DNA of 64,000 nucleotides from NCBI GenBank assembly GCA_963580285.1, contig OY757014.1, forward strand, positions 97,509,372-97,573,371, read 5' to 3'. The position numbers and the translations under genes are program-made. This document shows positions 1-10,835 of this stretch, one piece after another (the stretch's first letter is position 1; each line of letters opens with the position of its first letter). Below the pieces are notes generated by a model. It saw only the letters and a program-made list of their open reading frames with translations, was not told where the DNA came from and made no database searches. This DNA comes from Lucinisca nassula. Taxonomy: Eukaryota; Mollusca; Bivalvia; Lucinida; Lucinidae.

Positions 1-27
1 TTTGTACAGTTAAGCAACAACACAGAC

Positions 28-215
28 AACAAAATAGAAGTGGAGGCAATAATCAGGAATCAATACAATTAACCCACTGCCCCCAGCAGTGACAACAAAG
101 GGAAAGAAACACAAACATGAAAAAACTAGACTCTGATGGAAACATCAATAGCGGCAAGCCAAAAGGACAGTTACTTTCCCACAAAATGGCCAACTGGCTA
201 CTTATCTAAAAGTGT
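28..215 (-). mobile_element. PLE 3'-terminal fragment
   Basis: This copy matches the dispersed segment at 42200-42430, 43861-44110 and 58658-58879. It starts near AATAGAAGTGGAGGCAATAAT and runs through GGAAAGAAACACAAACATG and GGACAGTTACTTTCCCACA. In longer copies the segment lies downstream of the Penelope-like RT on the minus strand, so it is read here as the 3' untranslated end of a PLE. No coding sequence is present. Confidence 0.6.
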
Positions 216-1324
216 TCAACTCCTTAAAGAAGTTGATTTAATATGTCCTGAAAAAAGTCATTTCATAAATTTCTTTTCCGTTCACAAAAGGGGGTTACTT
301 TCGCTTTAGTATAAAGGACAGCTAAAATAAGTTTCCTCCTAGTTGTAATCGATTATCTCTGAGTGTATGCTGGAACAATAGCCCTGAAATGTGACTTAAA
401 CTGTTACTTTAACCCTTAAAGTCCAGCATTTTAAACAAGCAGTGTAGATCTGGTCATTCGCTGCGTTATGTGGCGTCTGATTAGGTATCCACTGTTTGCC
501 AATGCCACAGCACACGAGCCAAGTCTATATATTTTACTTTCTGCACAGAGATCGCACGTCACAGGGAGAATAAAAAGCTAAAAGGTGGACAAGCGATACT
601 ATAAATTACCGGTACCTTGATTTTATACAAGGTCAGCGACAGTCAAATGGACAATAGCAAGCGGGAAGCTTCTGTAATTAGTAACTTTTGCTTGAATGTG
701 TACAGGATGACTGCGCGTTCTTAGTGTTAAATGAATATGAATGGTGAGACGCAAAGTATGAAAGTGAAATGAAGAAAGGCGATGGTGTTAAATGTTAACA
801 ATAGATAAGGTAAAAGCAGGTTAAAACAGGTATGCTGTATTCATGGCAACTTCTGACCAAGAGGCCGGACTCCCACGCTGAACTTAGTTAATGCAGGCAT
901 CAAAATAATATTGGGAGTAAATCTGTTCCATTGCCATACATGTAACAATTAACGTAATACGAGTGGGTGGCTCATGCTGTGACGCGTGTTTCGATTGGTT
1001 GCTAGAAATAAGGGGAGGGAGATACTGCAACTATGCCATGAATAATTTTATATAAATAAATGAGGCAGGCAAGTGACCTTCTCTGCTGCAAGGATCACTA
1101 GCCAAGATAAGGCTGCATGTCGTAGGTTAAATTGTTCAGAGTCAAGTGGATGGCTTAACGCTACATCACTTCGAGTTAATGGGCATAGGACTGTGTGCAT
1201 AGGCTCCATACTGTGGAGACGTATTCAAGTGTTGACGGAATATTGTCTTGTATGCTGCTTCCCGAACGCAGTTTTATTTTGTTCTGATATTTGATAAATA
1301 AAACAAAGGACTTAGTTAGCAGTT
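216..1324. other. No gene recognised
   Basis: AT-rich sequence with only short open frames (for example 1073-1294, plus), none with a recognisable domain or a credible exon structure. A short stretch near 455-500 (GTGGCGTCTGATTAGG) resembles sequence near 4180-4240 and 8255-8291, which suggests an old, low-copy dispersed repeat. Confidence 0.5.
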
Positions 1325-1900
1325 TAAGAGATTCTATCGACATGTATGTTGACGTTCATGTTGGTGGATAGATCGAAACCTAAGTACCTTGCAGATGAAA
1401 CAATTTCGAGGGCATGATTATGCAGTATATATGGTGTAAGGGTTGGAGTTCTTGGCCAGGTTATGTGCAAATCTTGAACTTTCTATGTTTGAATTCCATG
1501 ACCCAGTGAGATTCTTATGATTGGACGGTCTAAGTCCCTCTGGGGGGGGGGATGCTGGGTAATCGGACAGGTCGTTTAGGTGTTTGGATATAATAACAAT
1601 GACAAGGTACCTAGAACTGATCCTTGCGGTACACTTGAAGTAACTGGAACCTCATCTGAGGACTCACCTTCAAGTTCAACTGCCTGACCTCTCCTAATCA
1701 GAAAAGACTTAACCGACTGGATAGTTAATCCATGTTACTGTTTCGATGTACCTGTAGCTTGGGGAGGAACTTCAGGTGATTTACTTAGCCAAAAGCCTGG
1801 CTAAACCCAAGATAAGAACTATTTGTTGACCATTTAATCATGATTTGGCAAGGTCATAAAGAAACTGAATCACATGGGTGTCACAAGATATTCACTCCCA
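1325..1900 (-). pseudogene. LINE reverse transcriptase fragment (CR1/Jockey-like), decayed
   Basis: Minus-strand translation in shifting frames gives a recognisable non-LTR RT core. Upstream is a stretch like VIQFLYDLAKS. Then comes an eroded motif A region, FSQAF followed by a stop and VNHLKF. Next is ESSDEVPVTSSVPQGSVLG, the RT motif B region (about 1609-1655 on the plus strand). Last is ALEIVSSARYLGFDLSTNMN, the post-catalytic segment (about 1350-1410). Several stops and frame changes interrupt it, and I did not find an intact YxDD box. It lacks the endonuclease and the 3' end. It abuts a different LINE fragment in the opposite orientation (2063-2726). Both contain the KYLG-type segment, so they are two separate insertions and not one inverted element. 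The assignment to CR1/Jockey-like non-LTR elements rests on the VPQGSVLG and KYLG arrangement. Confidence 0.7.
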
Positions 1901-2062
1901 GGCAGTTAAGTATTTCGCGATCATATGGTATGTCCAAATCAAGTCAAATCGAATTTATTTCTCTCCGGTTATACAGTATGATAACATGAGAACCAAAACG
2001 TAGTACAAACATACGGTTTCATGGCGGCACAATGTTACAGAGAAAAGATGTAGGGCATAAAC

Positions 2063-2726
2063 TTTAATCCTTCTAAATGCCAGGTCCTTCATGTTACCCG
2101 ACGTCAGAACCCCATCCCAAATGTGTACCTCTTGCATGGCACCAGAAACAGCTAAGTACCTTGGCGTCACAATCTCTGATGATCTAAACAGCAGCCCCCA
2201 CATTGACAACATAACTACTAAAGCAAATGAGACCCTTGGGTTCTTGAAAAGAAACATTCGGGTCCATAATAAGGACCTGAAATCAGTTGCGTATAAGACT
2301 CTTGTCAGGCCGCAACTGGAGTATGCGTTCACTGTATGGCATCCCCACACTGCCACTGACATATAAAAAGTGAAAGCAGTCCAACGAAGGGCTGCCAGGT
2401 GGGCAACACATGACTATAGCTACACTTCAAGTGTTACAGCTATGCTGAAAGACCTAAATTGTCGCCCCCTTGAACAACGCCGCATTAATAACCGTCTTGC
2501 CATGATGTATAAGATCACTTATGATCTCATCCTCAATACTAGACCATCAGCCCACAATCACCCCCTTGCATACAGACAGATTTACACCCTCACAGAATAC
2601 TACAAGTACACCTTCTTTCCGTGGACTATTATTCACTGGAATGTTCTACCTGCCTATGTTGTAACGCTACCCACTCTGGCACAGTTTAGCAGTGCTGTTA
2701 GCCTGATGGCTCATGCTTCTCCTTAA
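2063..2726 (+). pseudogene. LINE reverse transcriptase C-terminal fragment with in-frame stop
   Basis: Plus-strand translation begins with FNPSKCQVLHVTR (2063 on), shifts frame, and continues from 2091 with TAKYLGVTISDDLNSS, HIDNITTKANETLGFLKRN, LVRPQLEYAFTVWHPHT, a TAA stop (2364-2366), then VQRRAARW. That order (KYLG, TLGFLKRN, LVRPxLEYA, W.P, QRRAARW) is the usual RT thumb and C-terminus of CR1/Jockey-type LINEs. The two halves stay in one frame, so a single nonsense change splits them. The reading frame ends at 2726, followed by T- and C-rich 3' sequence. There is no catalytic core, so this is a 5'-truncated dead copy. The frameshift before 2091 and the stop make expression unlikely. Confidence 0.8.
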
Positions 2727-3213
2727 AAGACCCAATTCTGTTTTTATCTTTTAACTGTACTAACACTCTCTTTTCCCACTGTACAAACCCATTTCACCAA
2801 CTCTCATTTCCTTTTATTTCAGCTAACACCCTTCAACAATTGACCCCTCCGTATGCGCCGCTTAGCCACGCCCGTCAAGGGATATAACTCTATTGTTGCT
2901 ACCTTAGACAAGCTATTCAAAAAATGGCGACGTAAGCAATAACTACACGAGCAACATTGAAAGATTTACTGGCCGATTTTTTTTGAAAGGACCACCAATT
3001 ACAACAGGCTGCAGAAGAAGACTGTCACAATGTGAAAATGTTCATTTTTTTTTCTTTTTGACATTTCGACTTTTAATTAGAAAAAAAAAAAAAAAACGCA
3101 CTTAAAGACCATTTCCTGGAGGGTTCTGAAATCTTCATACAGTTTCGGGTATTGATGCACATCACAATAGAAACTCCCTCGTTTCGATCTACAATTTCAT
3201 AAGTCTCTAGAAA
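2727..3213. other. LINE 3' flank and A/T-rich sequence; no gene
   Basis: Pyrimidine-rich sequence follows the LINE stop, then homopolymer T and A runs (about 3048-3096). It contains one arm (about 2838-2913) of a distant inverted repeat whose partner lies at about 4508-4618. No coding potential was seen. Confidence 0.5.
2838..2913 (+). repeat. Left arm of a long-range inverted repeat
   Basis: CAATTGACCCCTCCG near 2838 is matched in reverse complement near 4605-4618 (CGGAGGGGTCAATTG). TTGCTACCTTAGACAAGCT near 2895-2913 is matched by the complement of AGCTTGTCTAAGGTTATGG near 4510-4530. The arms are imperfect and enclose about 1.6 kb that contains two MITEs. They could be the ends of an eroded DNA element. 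Confidence 0.4.
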
Positions 3214-3353
3214 ATCACCACGTACGTTGTACCCCTGTGTACTATATTTTAGCAGAGATAAGAAAAATAATGTATACCCCCTAAACCCCCCAGTTTTACT
3301 AAATAAAAGTGGGGTGTAAGGGGGTCAGAATTGTATAGGCATCTTTTCATGAT
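3214..3353 (-). mobile_element. P-MITE half copy
   Basis: It shares the terminal block of the P-MITE family: AGCAGAGATAAGAAAAATAA, then TATACCCCC, CCCCAGTTTTACT, GTGGGG.GTAAGGGGGTCA, and a final TATAGGC.TCTTTTCATGATG. The terminal inverted end matches the complete copies at 5713-5997 and 6647-6959. The palindromic centre is missing here. Confidence 0.6.
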
Positions 3354-3396
3354 GAATGGCTGAGCTTAGACAATTAATAAAAATAAAAATAATTTA

Positions 3397-3777
3397 CAGT
3401 GGACCCTCTTTATACGGACATTCGTTGTAACGACAAAAGGTTATAACGAAAATTTCCTCCGAATGAATCCTTAGCCCAAGGCTTAGCCTTGATTTTGATC
3501 AGCACGAGCATCTCATTGGTTAGAAACGCCCATTTTGAAACCATAGTAATGTGATTCTTGTAATCTGGTACTCGAAGAACAAATGTTCTAGACATTTGTC
3601 AGAATCGCCTCGACGAGGCGATGCTAAAATATCAATCACATTTCTTTGTTGGAGTAATTAAGGGGTAAAGGGCATTTATTATCTATCATAATCGTTGGCG
3701 TTCTTTGTAACGACAAATTCCTTATTAAGGCAAATATGTCAGGAAACAAAAACTGTCGTTATTACGAGGGTACCTTG
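3397..3777. mobile_element. pogo/Tigger-like MITE with TA target duplication
   Basis: The ends are imperfect inverted repeats: left CAGTGGACCCTCTTTATACG, right ending GTTATTACGAGGGTACCTTG. TA dinucleotides flank both sides (3395-3396 and 3778-3779). CAGT-type ends with ACCCTC and internal GTAACGACAAA motifs are typical of pogo/Tigger-derived MITEs of the Tc1/mariner superfamily. No transposase is present. A GAATCGCCTCGACGAGGCGAT palindrome at about 3602 resembles the P-MITE core. Confidence 0.55.
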
Positions 3778-5712
3778 TACTTGTGTAACATAATGTTATA
3801 GGATTGCCGAAGGAAAAGCAATTATCAGATGAATTGTTTTCACATTTTCTAGTCTACTCCAGTGATTTTGAGTTCTCATAGGGGCGATTTAATGAGTACT
3901 TGTAATCTTTGTTTTTAACAGCAGAAAAAAATGTCGTCTGAACAAATATTTCATTGTTAAAACCTTTTGACTGATCCCCTCATATGAGGTTACAATCTGA
4001 ATATATTAAAGTTAGGTTTTCCAGGATGTCCATTTTTGGACTGGTTAGCGGTTTTTGTACTGAATGGAATCCCCCTTATATAATGCAGGAGTCGTTTTCA
4101 ACATTTAGGGATGTACGAAAGGGTGCGTAATTTGAGAGAGTTGTTCAGAAAATGGTTAAAATTCCTGCCATAATTAAAGACCCTGATCAGACGCAGCATT
4201 CTATGGCGTGATCTGGGCCTGCACTGTTTGCCACTTTCCCGTTTTGAGGTTTCCAGTACAAAATTGGTTTACACATCATGACGTTACTACCATTCATATT
4301 GTGTGTGTTTGTATGTTTTTTTGTTTTTTTTTTTTGTTTTTTTTTTTTTTTTGTTATTTTTTTTCTCTAGCAAAATTAAAGTTTATGCATCTGAAAGGGT
4401 TTGAAAACTGTCCAACCACGTTGTCGAATCACTTTGGCTTCTTAACAAAATTTTAATCACTGTTTTCAATCCCTTGATATTCTATTGTTAGACACGTTGT
4501 TAGAGGTTAGCTTGTCTAAGGTTATGGAGGTTAGCAACGGCCAGCGCGCGCAACGCTGAATATCGATCGAACGATTGGCTTGAATACCTGTCAATCAATT
4601 CTTGCGGAGGGGTCAATTGGTTCGCCGGAACCCGTCTTATGTTCCCCTCGGGGGTTTAGACGTACTGGAAGAAAGAAAGAAAATCGATAAAAGTCGAAAA
4701 AAAAAAAATAGAGGACAACAACAGGTTAATCTGTTGTCATTACCAATTTCTTATATCCCCAACTCTTCTGTCCCTTTAAAATTACTGATACAAAGGAGAC
4801 CAACCATGAAAGTAACGACGAACCCAACAAACCTTTGTTTATATTAAGATTGACAGTTGTGAAACTAGTTAGAACACTTCTCCGCCATAGCACTTTAGGT
4901 ACAATTGTTCAAATCAAATCGCCGTACTATTCCCAGCAAACTGCCGTCCAGTATTTTGCCTGGTGACGCAAATTGCCGTACTCTGGCCTTCGGGCGTTTC
5001 GGCTTGTTTATTCAGTCACAATATTCTTTGGGGGAAAAACAACTAAAACATTACAAGCAGCGAAGGATTCGGCTTCTATTGATGCCACTTAATTGAAGAT
5101 TGTCAAAGACGTTTCTGTAATAAATTCACAGATTGTTGAAGCTGTCATGAATTTTCGCGATACCAGCCATGTACCAGCCGACTCATTTGTGTGTTTAAAT
5201 GGCAGCTGACAAAGCTTTCCAAAATTTCTTTTTAAGAATTTCAGAGAAAAATAAGTTGAGTAAATATGGGAAGTGGGTTTAAGTTCTGACACTACGTAAT
5301 AACGCCAACTAAAGCGATTACCTACCGTCGGTATAATCATTTTCCTCATTTGTCTGGTACTTTTGAGTAACAAGTTCCGGAGTCGATGCTACACGGTGTC
5401 AATGTGAACTTTATCTTAAGCAAGTTGGTAACTGTACAAAAAAACCGCTTACACATCACGTGTCATAGACTTTTTATTGAAACTGGGCGTTAGCGAATTC
5501 CTAAAAATCCCGCTGAAGCCAGGCTTTGCAAGTTCTGTAACCTTGACGTAACCGGATGAAATGCACTTCCTTTCAATGTGTCCACTTTATATAAGCAACA
5601 GAGGGTAATTTTATATAGAATTGCAGATAAGGAATCAAAACATTTTCCTAATTTGAGTGAAAAATTAAATTTATTTGAAAACAAAGAATTGTGTCTGCAG
5701 TTGGCTACTTAT
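3778..5712. other. No gene recognised; T-rich tract and inverted-repeat arm
   Basis: This stretch holds a T-homopolymer-rich tract (about 4316-4371), the right arm of the inverted repeat (about 4508-4618), and otherwise unremarkable AT-rich DNA. Short open frames (4208-4456, 4602-4847, 5089-5373 minus) have no recognisable domain, and their compositions follow the local homopolymers. Confidence 0.5.
4508..4618 (-). repeat. Right arm of the long-range inverted repeat
   Basis: This is the reverse-complement partner of 2838-2913: AGCTTGTCTAAGGTTATGG at the inner side and CGGAGGGGTCAATTG at the outer side. It is longer than the left arm because of an insertion of about 40 bases containing GCGCGCGCAACGC. 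Confidence 0.4.
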
Positions 5713-5997
5713 CATCACGAAAACACGCCTATATAATTTTGACCACCCTTGAACCCCAATTTTATATAGTAAAACTGTGGTTTCAGGGGGTATACCTTAT
5801 TTTTCTTATTTCTGCTCTAAAATATAGAGTGTGGGTACTCGTTAGAACCGCCTCATCGAGGCGGTTCTAACGAGTACCCACAATCAATATTTTGAGCAGA
5901 AATAAGAAAAATATCACAATTTTTTCATCATAAAATTTTCATTTTTTCGGCGATAAAGGTGGCAATGTATTTGTATAGGCGTGTTTGCGTAATGTGT
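5713..5997 (+). mobile_element. P-MITE, complete copy
   Basis: Terminal inverted repeats are CATCACGAAAACACGCCTAT at the left and TATAGGCGTGTTTGCGTAATG at the right. The centre is a near-perfect palindrome, GTACTCGTTAGAACCGCCTC pairing with its complement (about 5834-5881), flanked by inverted TTTCTTATTTCTGCTC / GAGCAGAAATAAGAAA. The two halves differ outside these blocks, which gives the element an orientation. No coding capacity. The same family occurs at 6647, 11057 and 35412, with fragments at 3214, 32556 and 38027. Confidence 0.75.
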
Positions 5998-6098
5998 TTC
6001 TAGGTCTTTTATCTTGAGGTCAGAAAAAGTTTATGATTTCTGGCTGGAATGAGTACCGTTAAGTTGCAAAAAAATGGAAACCTGAAAAAGATGCGGTG

Positions 6099-6650
6099 AT
6101 GCTGATAAAATTTGAACAGTTTAATTATACATTGCTGAAATGTGCCCAAATTATGCTGATTAAATTTGAACAGTTTAATGTTACATTGCTGAAATGTGCC
6201 CAAATTATGCTGATTAAATTTGAACAGTTTAATTTTACATTGCTGAAATGTGCCCAAATTATGCTGATTAAATTTGAACAATTTAATTTTACATTGTTGA
6301 AATGTGCCAAAATTATGCTGATTAAATTTGAACAGTTTAATTGTACATTGCTGAAATGTGCCCAAAGTATGCTGATTAAATTTGAACAGTTTAATTTTAC
6401 ATTGCTGAAATGTGCCAAAATTATGCTGATTAAATTTAAACAATTTAATTTAACATTGTTGAAATGTGCCAAAATTATGCTGATTAAATTTGAACAGTTT
6501 AATTGTACATTGCTTAAATGTGCCCAAAGTATGCTGATTAAATTTGAACAGTTTAATTTTACATTGCTGAAATGTGCCCAAAGTATGCTGATTAAATTTG
6601 AACAGTTTAATTTTAAATTGCTGAAAGTGCCTAAAATTATGCTGATCATT
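6099..6650. repeat. 54-bp tandem minisatellite, about 10 copies
   Basis: The unit begins ATGCTGATTAAATTTGAACA and recurs at 6099, 6153, 6207, 6261, 6315, 6369, 6423, 6477, 6531 and 6585, an exact 54-bp step; one base is lost near 6627. Because 54 is a multiple of three and the unit lacks stops in several frames, long open frames appear on both strands, but they are repeat translations. The array lies exactly between two inverted P-MITE copies. Confidence 0.95.
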
Positions 6651-6959
6651 ACGAAAACACGCCATTACAAATACATTGTAATTTTTTCGCCGAAAAAAAG
6701 TTAAATTATAGGATGAAAAATTGTGATGTTTTTCTTATTTCTGCTCGAAATATAGATTGTGGGCACTCGTTAGAACCGCCTTATAGATTGTGGGCACTCG
6801 ATAGAACCGCATCATCGACGCGGTTCTAACGAGTACCCACAATCTATATTTTTGGAGCAGAAATAAGAAAAATAAGGTATACCCCCGGAAACCCCAGTTT
6901 TACTGTATAAAAGAGGGGTTTCAAGGGGGTCAAAATTATATAGGCGTGTTTTCGTGATG
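6647..6959 (-). mobile_element. P-MITE, complete copy, inverted relative to 5713-5997
   Basis: It starts CATTACGAAAACACGCC and ends ATATAGGCGTGTTTTCGTGATG. It carries the same central palindrome with a small internal duplication (ATAGATTGTGGGCACTCG twice, about 6753-6801). Block order is the reverse complement of the copy at 5713-5997, so the pair forms an inverted repeat around the minisatellite. Confidence 0.75.
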
Positions 6960-7264
6960 TTAAATTGCAATCAGTGAAGATCCTAACTTTGACCTACGAA
7001 TATTTGGGGTCTTTACGGTACTACATTGCATCCCTGGATGGATCGTGTAGTTGTCATGAATACTAAGATTTATGTCTGCAATTATCTACCCATGTTTCTA
7101 GGACTCCATGGGTTAGAAAAAAGTTTACTGTTCTTAAAGTCCTAAGAATTCGGACATCCTAAAAGTCTGTATTTCTTCTATGTTCAGGCCATAGTTAAGA
7201 ATCCATGACCAGACTGACTGTACAGTGGATTTACGTGTCCAAAGTATGTAGAGTGAACGGCAAA

Positions 7265-7865
7265 CAATGAAGGCCCTGATAGGACTGCTCCTACTGAAGC
7301 AGTCAGATCTGGATCTTAACTGATTGCCTAGATCTGCCTGATCATAAACTTGGAGTCATTAGGGTTTTGTATATCTTTGGCTGCAACATGCATTCAAGTA
7401 TGGCTGCTTTGAAAACAATGATCTATGCTTACATTTGCAGATTCTTGGTCTGTGAAGACCCTGATCTTTTATTATTATTTGGACGCTAATAATAGTGAGG
7501 TTTACACGGAGTTGTGAAGTGGTCAGATCTGGATCTACACTGTTTGCCTAGTTCTGTATGACCATAAAATTGGGGTCATTACGGATTCATATAATATTGT
7601 TGGGTGCAACATGCATGGCGGCATTGAAAACAATGATATATGTGTACAGATTCTAGATATTTTATGCACAAATAGTGATGTACCTGATAGGACTGCTCCT
7701 ACTGAAGCAGCCAGATCAGGGCCTACACTGTTTGCCTAGATCTGTTTGACCATAAACTTGGGGTCATTACAGTTTCGTATGATATCATTGGGTGCAACAT
7801 AAATCATTTAATATGGCTGCATTTAAAACAGTGATCTATGTTTGCAGATTCTTGTGGCTGCAGTG
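7265..7865 (+). repeat. About 205-bp tandem repeat, three diverged copies
   Basis: GATAGGACTGCTCCTACTGA recurs near 7278 and 7687. TGGTCAGATCTGGATC and CATAAACTTGGGGTCATTA blocks recur with similar spacing, with a middle copy at about 7490-7660. The units are diverged and non-coding. Related phrases occur at 40918-40960. Confidence 0.65.
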
Positions 7866-8260
7866 GCCTGGTTGGCTTCATATGCATCGGGGGATCATTT
7901 TGAACTGAACATCTGCATGGTTTGCTTTGGACTTGTGGGTGAAGCAGATAACTGTTCAGGGCTGTTGCTTTGCTGATGTTTTTGGATTCACTCCGTCTCT
8001 GTGGCTGCAGTTTTCATTCCATTTAAAATTTACTTATATTTGCGTCCAACTATTTCATGCAGTGGTGTACCCACATATATTGACTGTCTGAATCGCACAC
8101 ATGTTATAAATGGCCAAACGGAATTCACGTGACCATCACTGATTTGGGAAAACCAATATTAGGTTTTATTAATAGAACTTGAAACGTTGCGCTATTTTTA
8201 GCGATGCAACAAGAGCCATCTATAGAGTCTTGACAGGAATCGTGTGCTGGATAATACCCA
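7866..8260. other. No feature seen
   Basis: Ordinary non-repetitive-looking sequence with no supported open frame or RNA gene. Confidence 0.4.
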
Positions 8261-8291
8261 GATCAGACGCCGCGGAATATGGCGTCTGATC
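8261..8291. repeat. 11-bp-arm hairpin
   Basis: GATCAGACGCC (8261-8271) and GGCGTCTGATC (8281-8291) are perfect complements with a 9-base loop. Similar wording occurs near 4190 and 470, so it may be part of an old dispersed repeat and not a regulatory site. Confidence 0.6.
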
Positions 8292-8612
8292 AGCACGTTG
8301 CACAGGAACTTCTCTGTTGGCTTAAATAGTAGCATTTGAGGGTTAAACGAAAAAGTATAAGAATGCCAAGTCTTATCCGTGGGTGCGCGGTGAATAGTCT
8401 GATCTGAATGGACCTGTGCAGTCTGACCTGGGTGTTCCCTGTGCACGTCTGGCCATGGTATGTATGACTGTTCCAGGGGCGTGTACTGGTGCTTGCAACC
8501 GCAAACAACAACTCGCGCCCTTGGAGGAGTCTTTAATTGAGTGAGAATGCTGGAGCTGTGGTTTATTACGTCAAAGTGTCGTTTTTGCGAGAAATGCGGT
8601 GCGACGTCATGG

Positions 8613-8666
8613 CACGACGTCATGTGACGTCGTGATGCACTTCCTGTATACAAGTTAAAATGGTGG
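8613..8666. promoter_or_regulatory. Paired CRE-like sites with ETS- and YY1-like motifs
   Basis: CACGACGTCA and TGACGTCGTG (8613-8634) form an inverted repeat with a 2-base spacer that holds two CRE-like cores. CACTTCCTG (ETS-like) follows at 8638 and AAAATGGTGG (YY1-like) at 8657. CRE, ETS and YY1 sites cluster in many TATA-less animal promoters. No downstream gene could be read from either strand, so the promoter call is inference. Confidence 0.3.
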
Positions 8667-8699
8667 AAAAGAGACAATGTAGTTGGCTTTAAAGTACAC

Positions 8700-9955
8700 G
8701 TTTTTTCTTGATAAAGGCCTCTGGCCGAAATATTGAATAAGAGTAATTTTGAAAAATAATTTCACGTACTTTCTCACATAATTTGTTCGTTAAATTATGA
8801 ATAGTATGCATTCATTTCTGAACTAGTGTTTATGTGTAACATTGTCATGTTTGTGTTGTTCGGTCCAGCTCCAAGTAAACAAGTTGTAAAAAGGAAGATT
8901 TTTTTAACATTTTTCATCAAAACATATTTAAAGCATTGGGCTTCTATGAATTTTTACCAGCCTGTACATTGGTAAGTAGGTGACACAACAGATCATTAAT
9001 TGGATTAGATAAATATAAGCATTGTGTTGTTCAGAAGTTCACCTGTCCAAACATCGATTATTTGTTTATGGTTACTCATGTGAACCAATGTAATAAATCA
9101 ACGGGTAAAAATCATTGCTATAACATTGCAGTTATTGGCAGTGTTCAGAAGCCTTTTGGACAAAATTTCTGGTGCTGAACAGGCTGCTTTCATTCTTTCA
9201 GTTCAAATATGGGGATAAACTGTTTTTATCTTAATGTCATTTTTTTTTTGCTTAACCACAATCAATACACAGTGACACTTTGGTGCAGTGATTCATAAAT
9301 TGTTATAAATTGCATGAATGAAATATATAAAATGAAATGCTAAAAGCACCAGAGAAGGTCAATCATTTTACATGCTAAATGCAAGAGATTTCAACACCTC
9401 AACCCAATCAATGATCTTGTTGCCAAATTGGTAGAACTGGTCATTTTTGGCTACCATACACTGAATTTAAAAATAGTGCCAGGTGAGATAATTACATTTT
9501 TTTTTTAATTTTTGGGAATCATTAATTTTCAGTGCTATTTAGGTATTTTACTTGAAATTTCTGTTGCAGTGCCTAAAGGCAACCTTGAGCCACATTTCTA
9601 TGATAGTATTTTACACATTGTGGCTCTGTGGATTAAGATATCATTTTTTTGCAAACCAAGGAAAAATGCAATAAATTACTAAAATGGTGACTTTCTAATA
9701 AAAATCTTTTGCTTTCATATTCTCACATTTACATGGACTACCATCTGATGAAAAATCTGTTTGAATTATTTGCAAATATGATTTTTTTCAGTACCTCAAA
9801 AGTAGTGAAATAACTGTATTGAGGAACCTTAAATCACCTTCTTTAAAGTAGCTTTTTGTTGTCTGTGTCGTTACTAAACCATACAAATGTGAAATAGAAT
9901 ATACAAGATGAAATATGCAACATGTGTGCACGTGATGGCCGATTTCGAAAACAAC
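8700..9955. other. No gene recognised
   Basis: AT-rich sequence with homopolymer T runs and no tandem structure that I could see. Short open frames (for example 9788-10015 minus) translate low-complexity tracts. Confidence 0.45.
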
Positions 9956-9991
9956 AACAAAAAAAAAAAAAAAAAAACCAAAAAAAAAAAA
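9956..9991. repeat. A-rich tract
   Basis: Runs of A with isolated C bases immediately precede the CAAGTGGGCCCTGAAT start of an HLE-like element. A-rich insertion targets recur for this class. Confidence 0.7.
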
Positions 9992-10835
9992 ACAAGTGGG
10001 CCCTGAATCATTCAACTGTCACCTGATGATCATAAGCAATGTATAGAAAACAAGAGATGGCATTAGATGCTTGACATAAGAGTCCGTGGTTCCCTGTGAC
10101 AATACAGAGCTGACTTGTATGTCACTACTTGGGCACCTTCTGGACACTGATAGTCCTAGTGCACCAGTAGGAGATGAAGCGGCTAAGTCTTACTAACAAT
10201 ACAATACCTGGGCCTTCTGATTTCAGACGAGAAGATTTTTAAGTTTCCCTATATAAGTCTGCGTAAAACTGATGGGCCCCAGCTTTGGCCCCAGGGCTAT
10301 TATTTGGCCAATCTTGGTAGAGGTCAGCTAGATGATGCTTCATACCAAACACCAAAGACCTGGCCTTCTGGTTTCAAACGAAAGATTTTTTATAGGGTTC
10401 CATTTGTAAGACAATGTAAAACCAGTGGGCCCGAAGGGTGGTGTCATTCTTGGTCCCAGGGCTATAATATGAACAATCTTGGTTGAGTTCCACTAGATAC
10501 AACTTCCTATTAAATATCAACGATCTGGGTCTTCTGGTTTCGGTCAAGATGATTTTCCCTATGTTAGTCTATGTAAAACTCGTGGGCCCCGGTGCGGGGG
10601 CATTTTGGACCCAGGCCTATATTTGAACAATCTTGGTAAAGATCCACTATACGAAGCTTCATACCAAATATCAAAGACCTGGGCCTTCTGGTATCAGACA
10701 AGAGGTTTTTTAAAGGTTTTTTCCTAATATAAATCTATGTAAAACCAGTGTGCTCTAGTATGCGTGTATTTTTAGCCCCAGGGCTATAATTTGACCAATC
10801 TTGGTAGAGGTCCACAAGATAATCTCGTTTATGAA
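9992..10835 (+). mobile_element. HLE with alpha monomers, 3' end missing
   Basis: The start CAAGTGGGCCCTGAATCATT resembles the 5' ends at 53501 and 58880. At least three alpha monomers follow, marked by TTCATACCAAA, CTGGGCCTTCTGGTTTCAGA, GAAGATTTTT and TTTGA.CAATCTTGGTAGAG at about 165-190 bp spacing. The array runs into beta-type sequence, and no 3' hairpin is seen. Non-coding. Confidence 0.55.

Noticed and set aside
1325..2726. Single LINE with internal inversion (twin priming)
   Set aside because: Both fragments contain the same KYLG segment, so they overlap in element coordinates and must be two insertions.
6099..6650. CRISPR-like array
   Set aside because: Direct tandem repeats without spacers, in a eukaryotic repeat context.
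6096..6704. 202-residue open frame and overlapping frames on the other strand
   Set aside because: They are translations of the 54-bp tandem unit, which is open in several frames because its length is a multiple of three. No domain, and open on both strands.
8198..8677. 159-residue minus-strand open frame
   Set aside because: No recognisable domain, overlaps the CRE-like inverted repeat and a hairpin, and lacks codon or exon signals. Probably chance.
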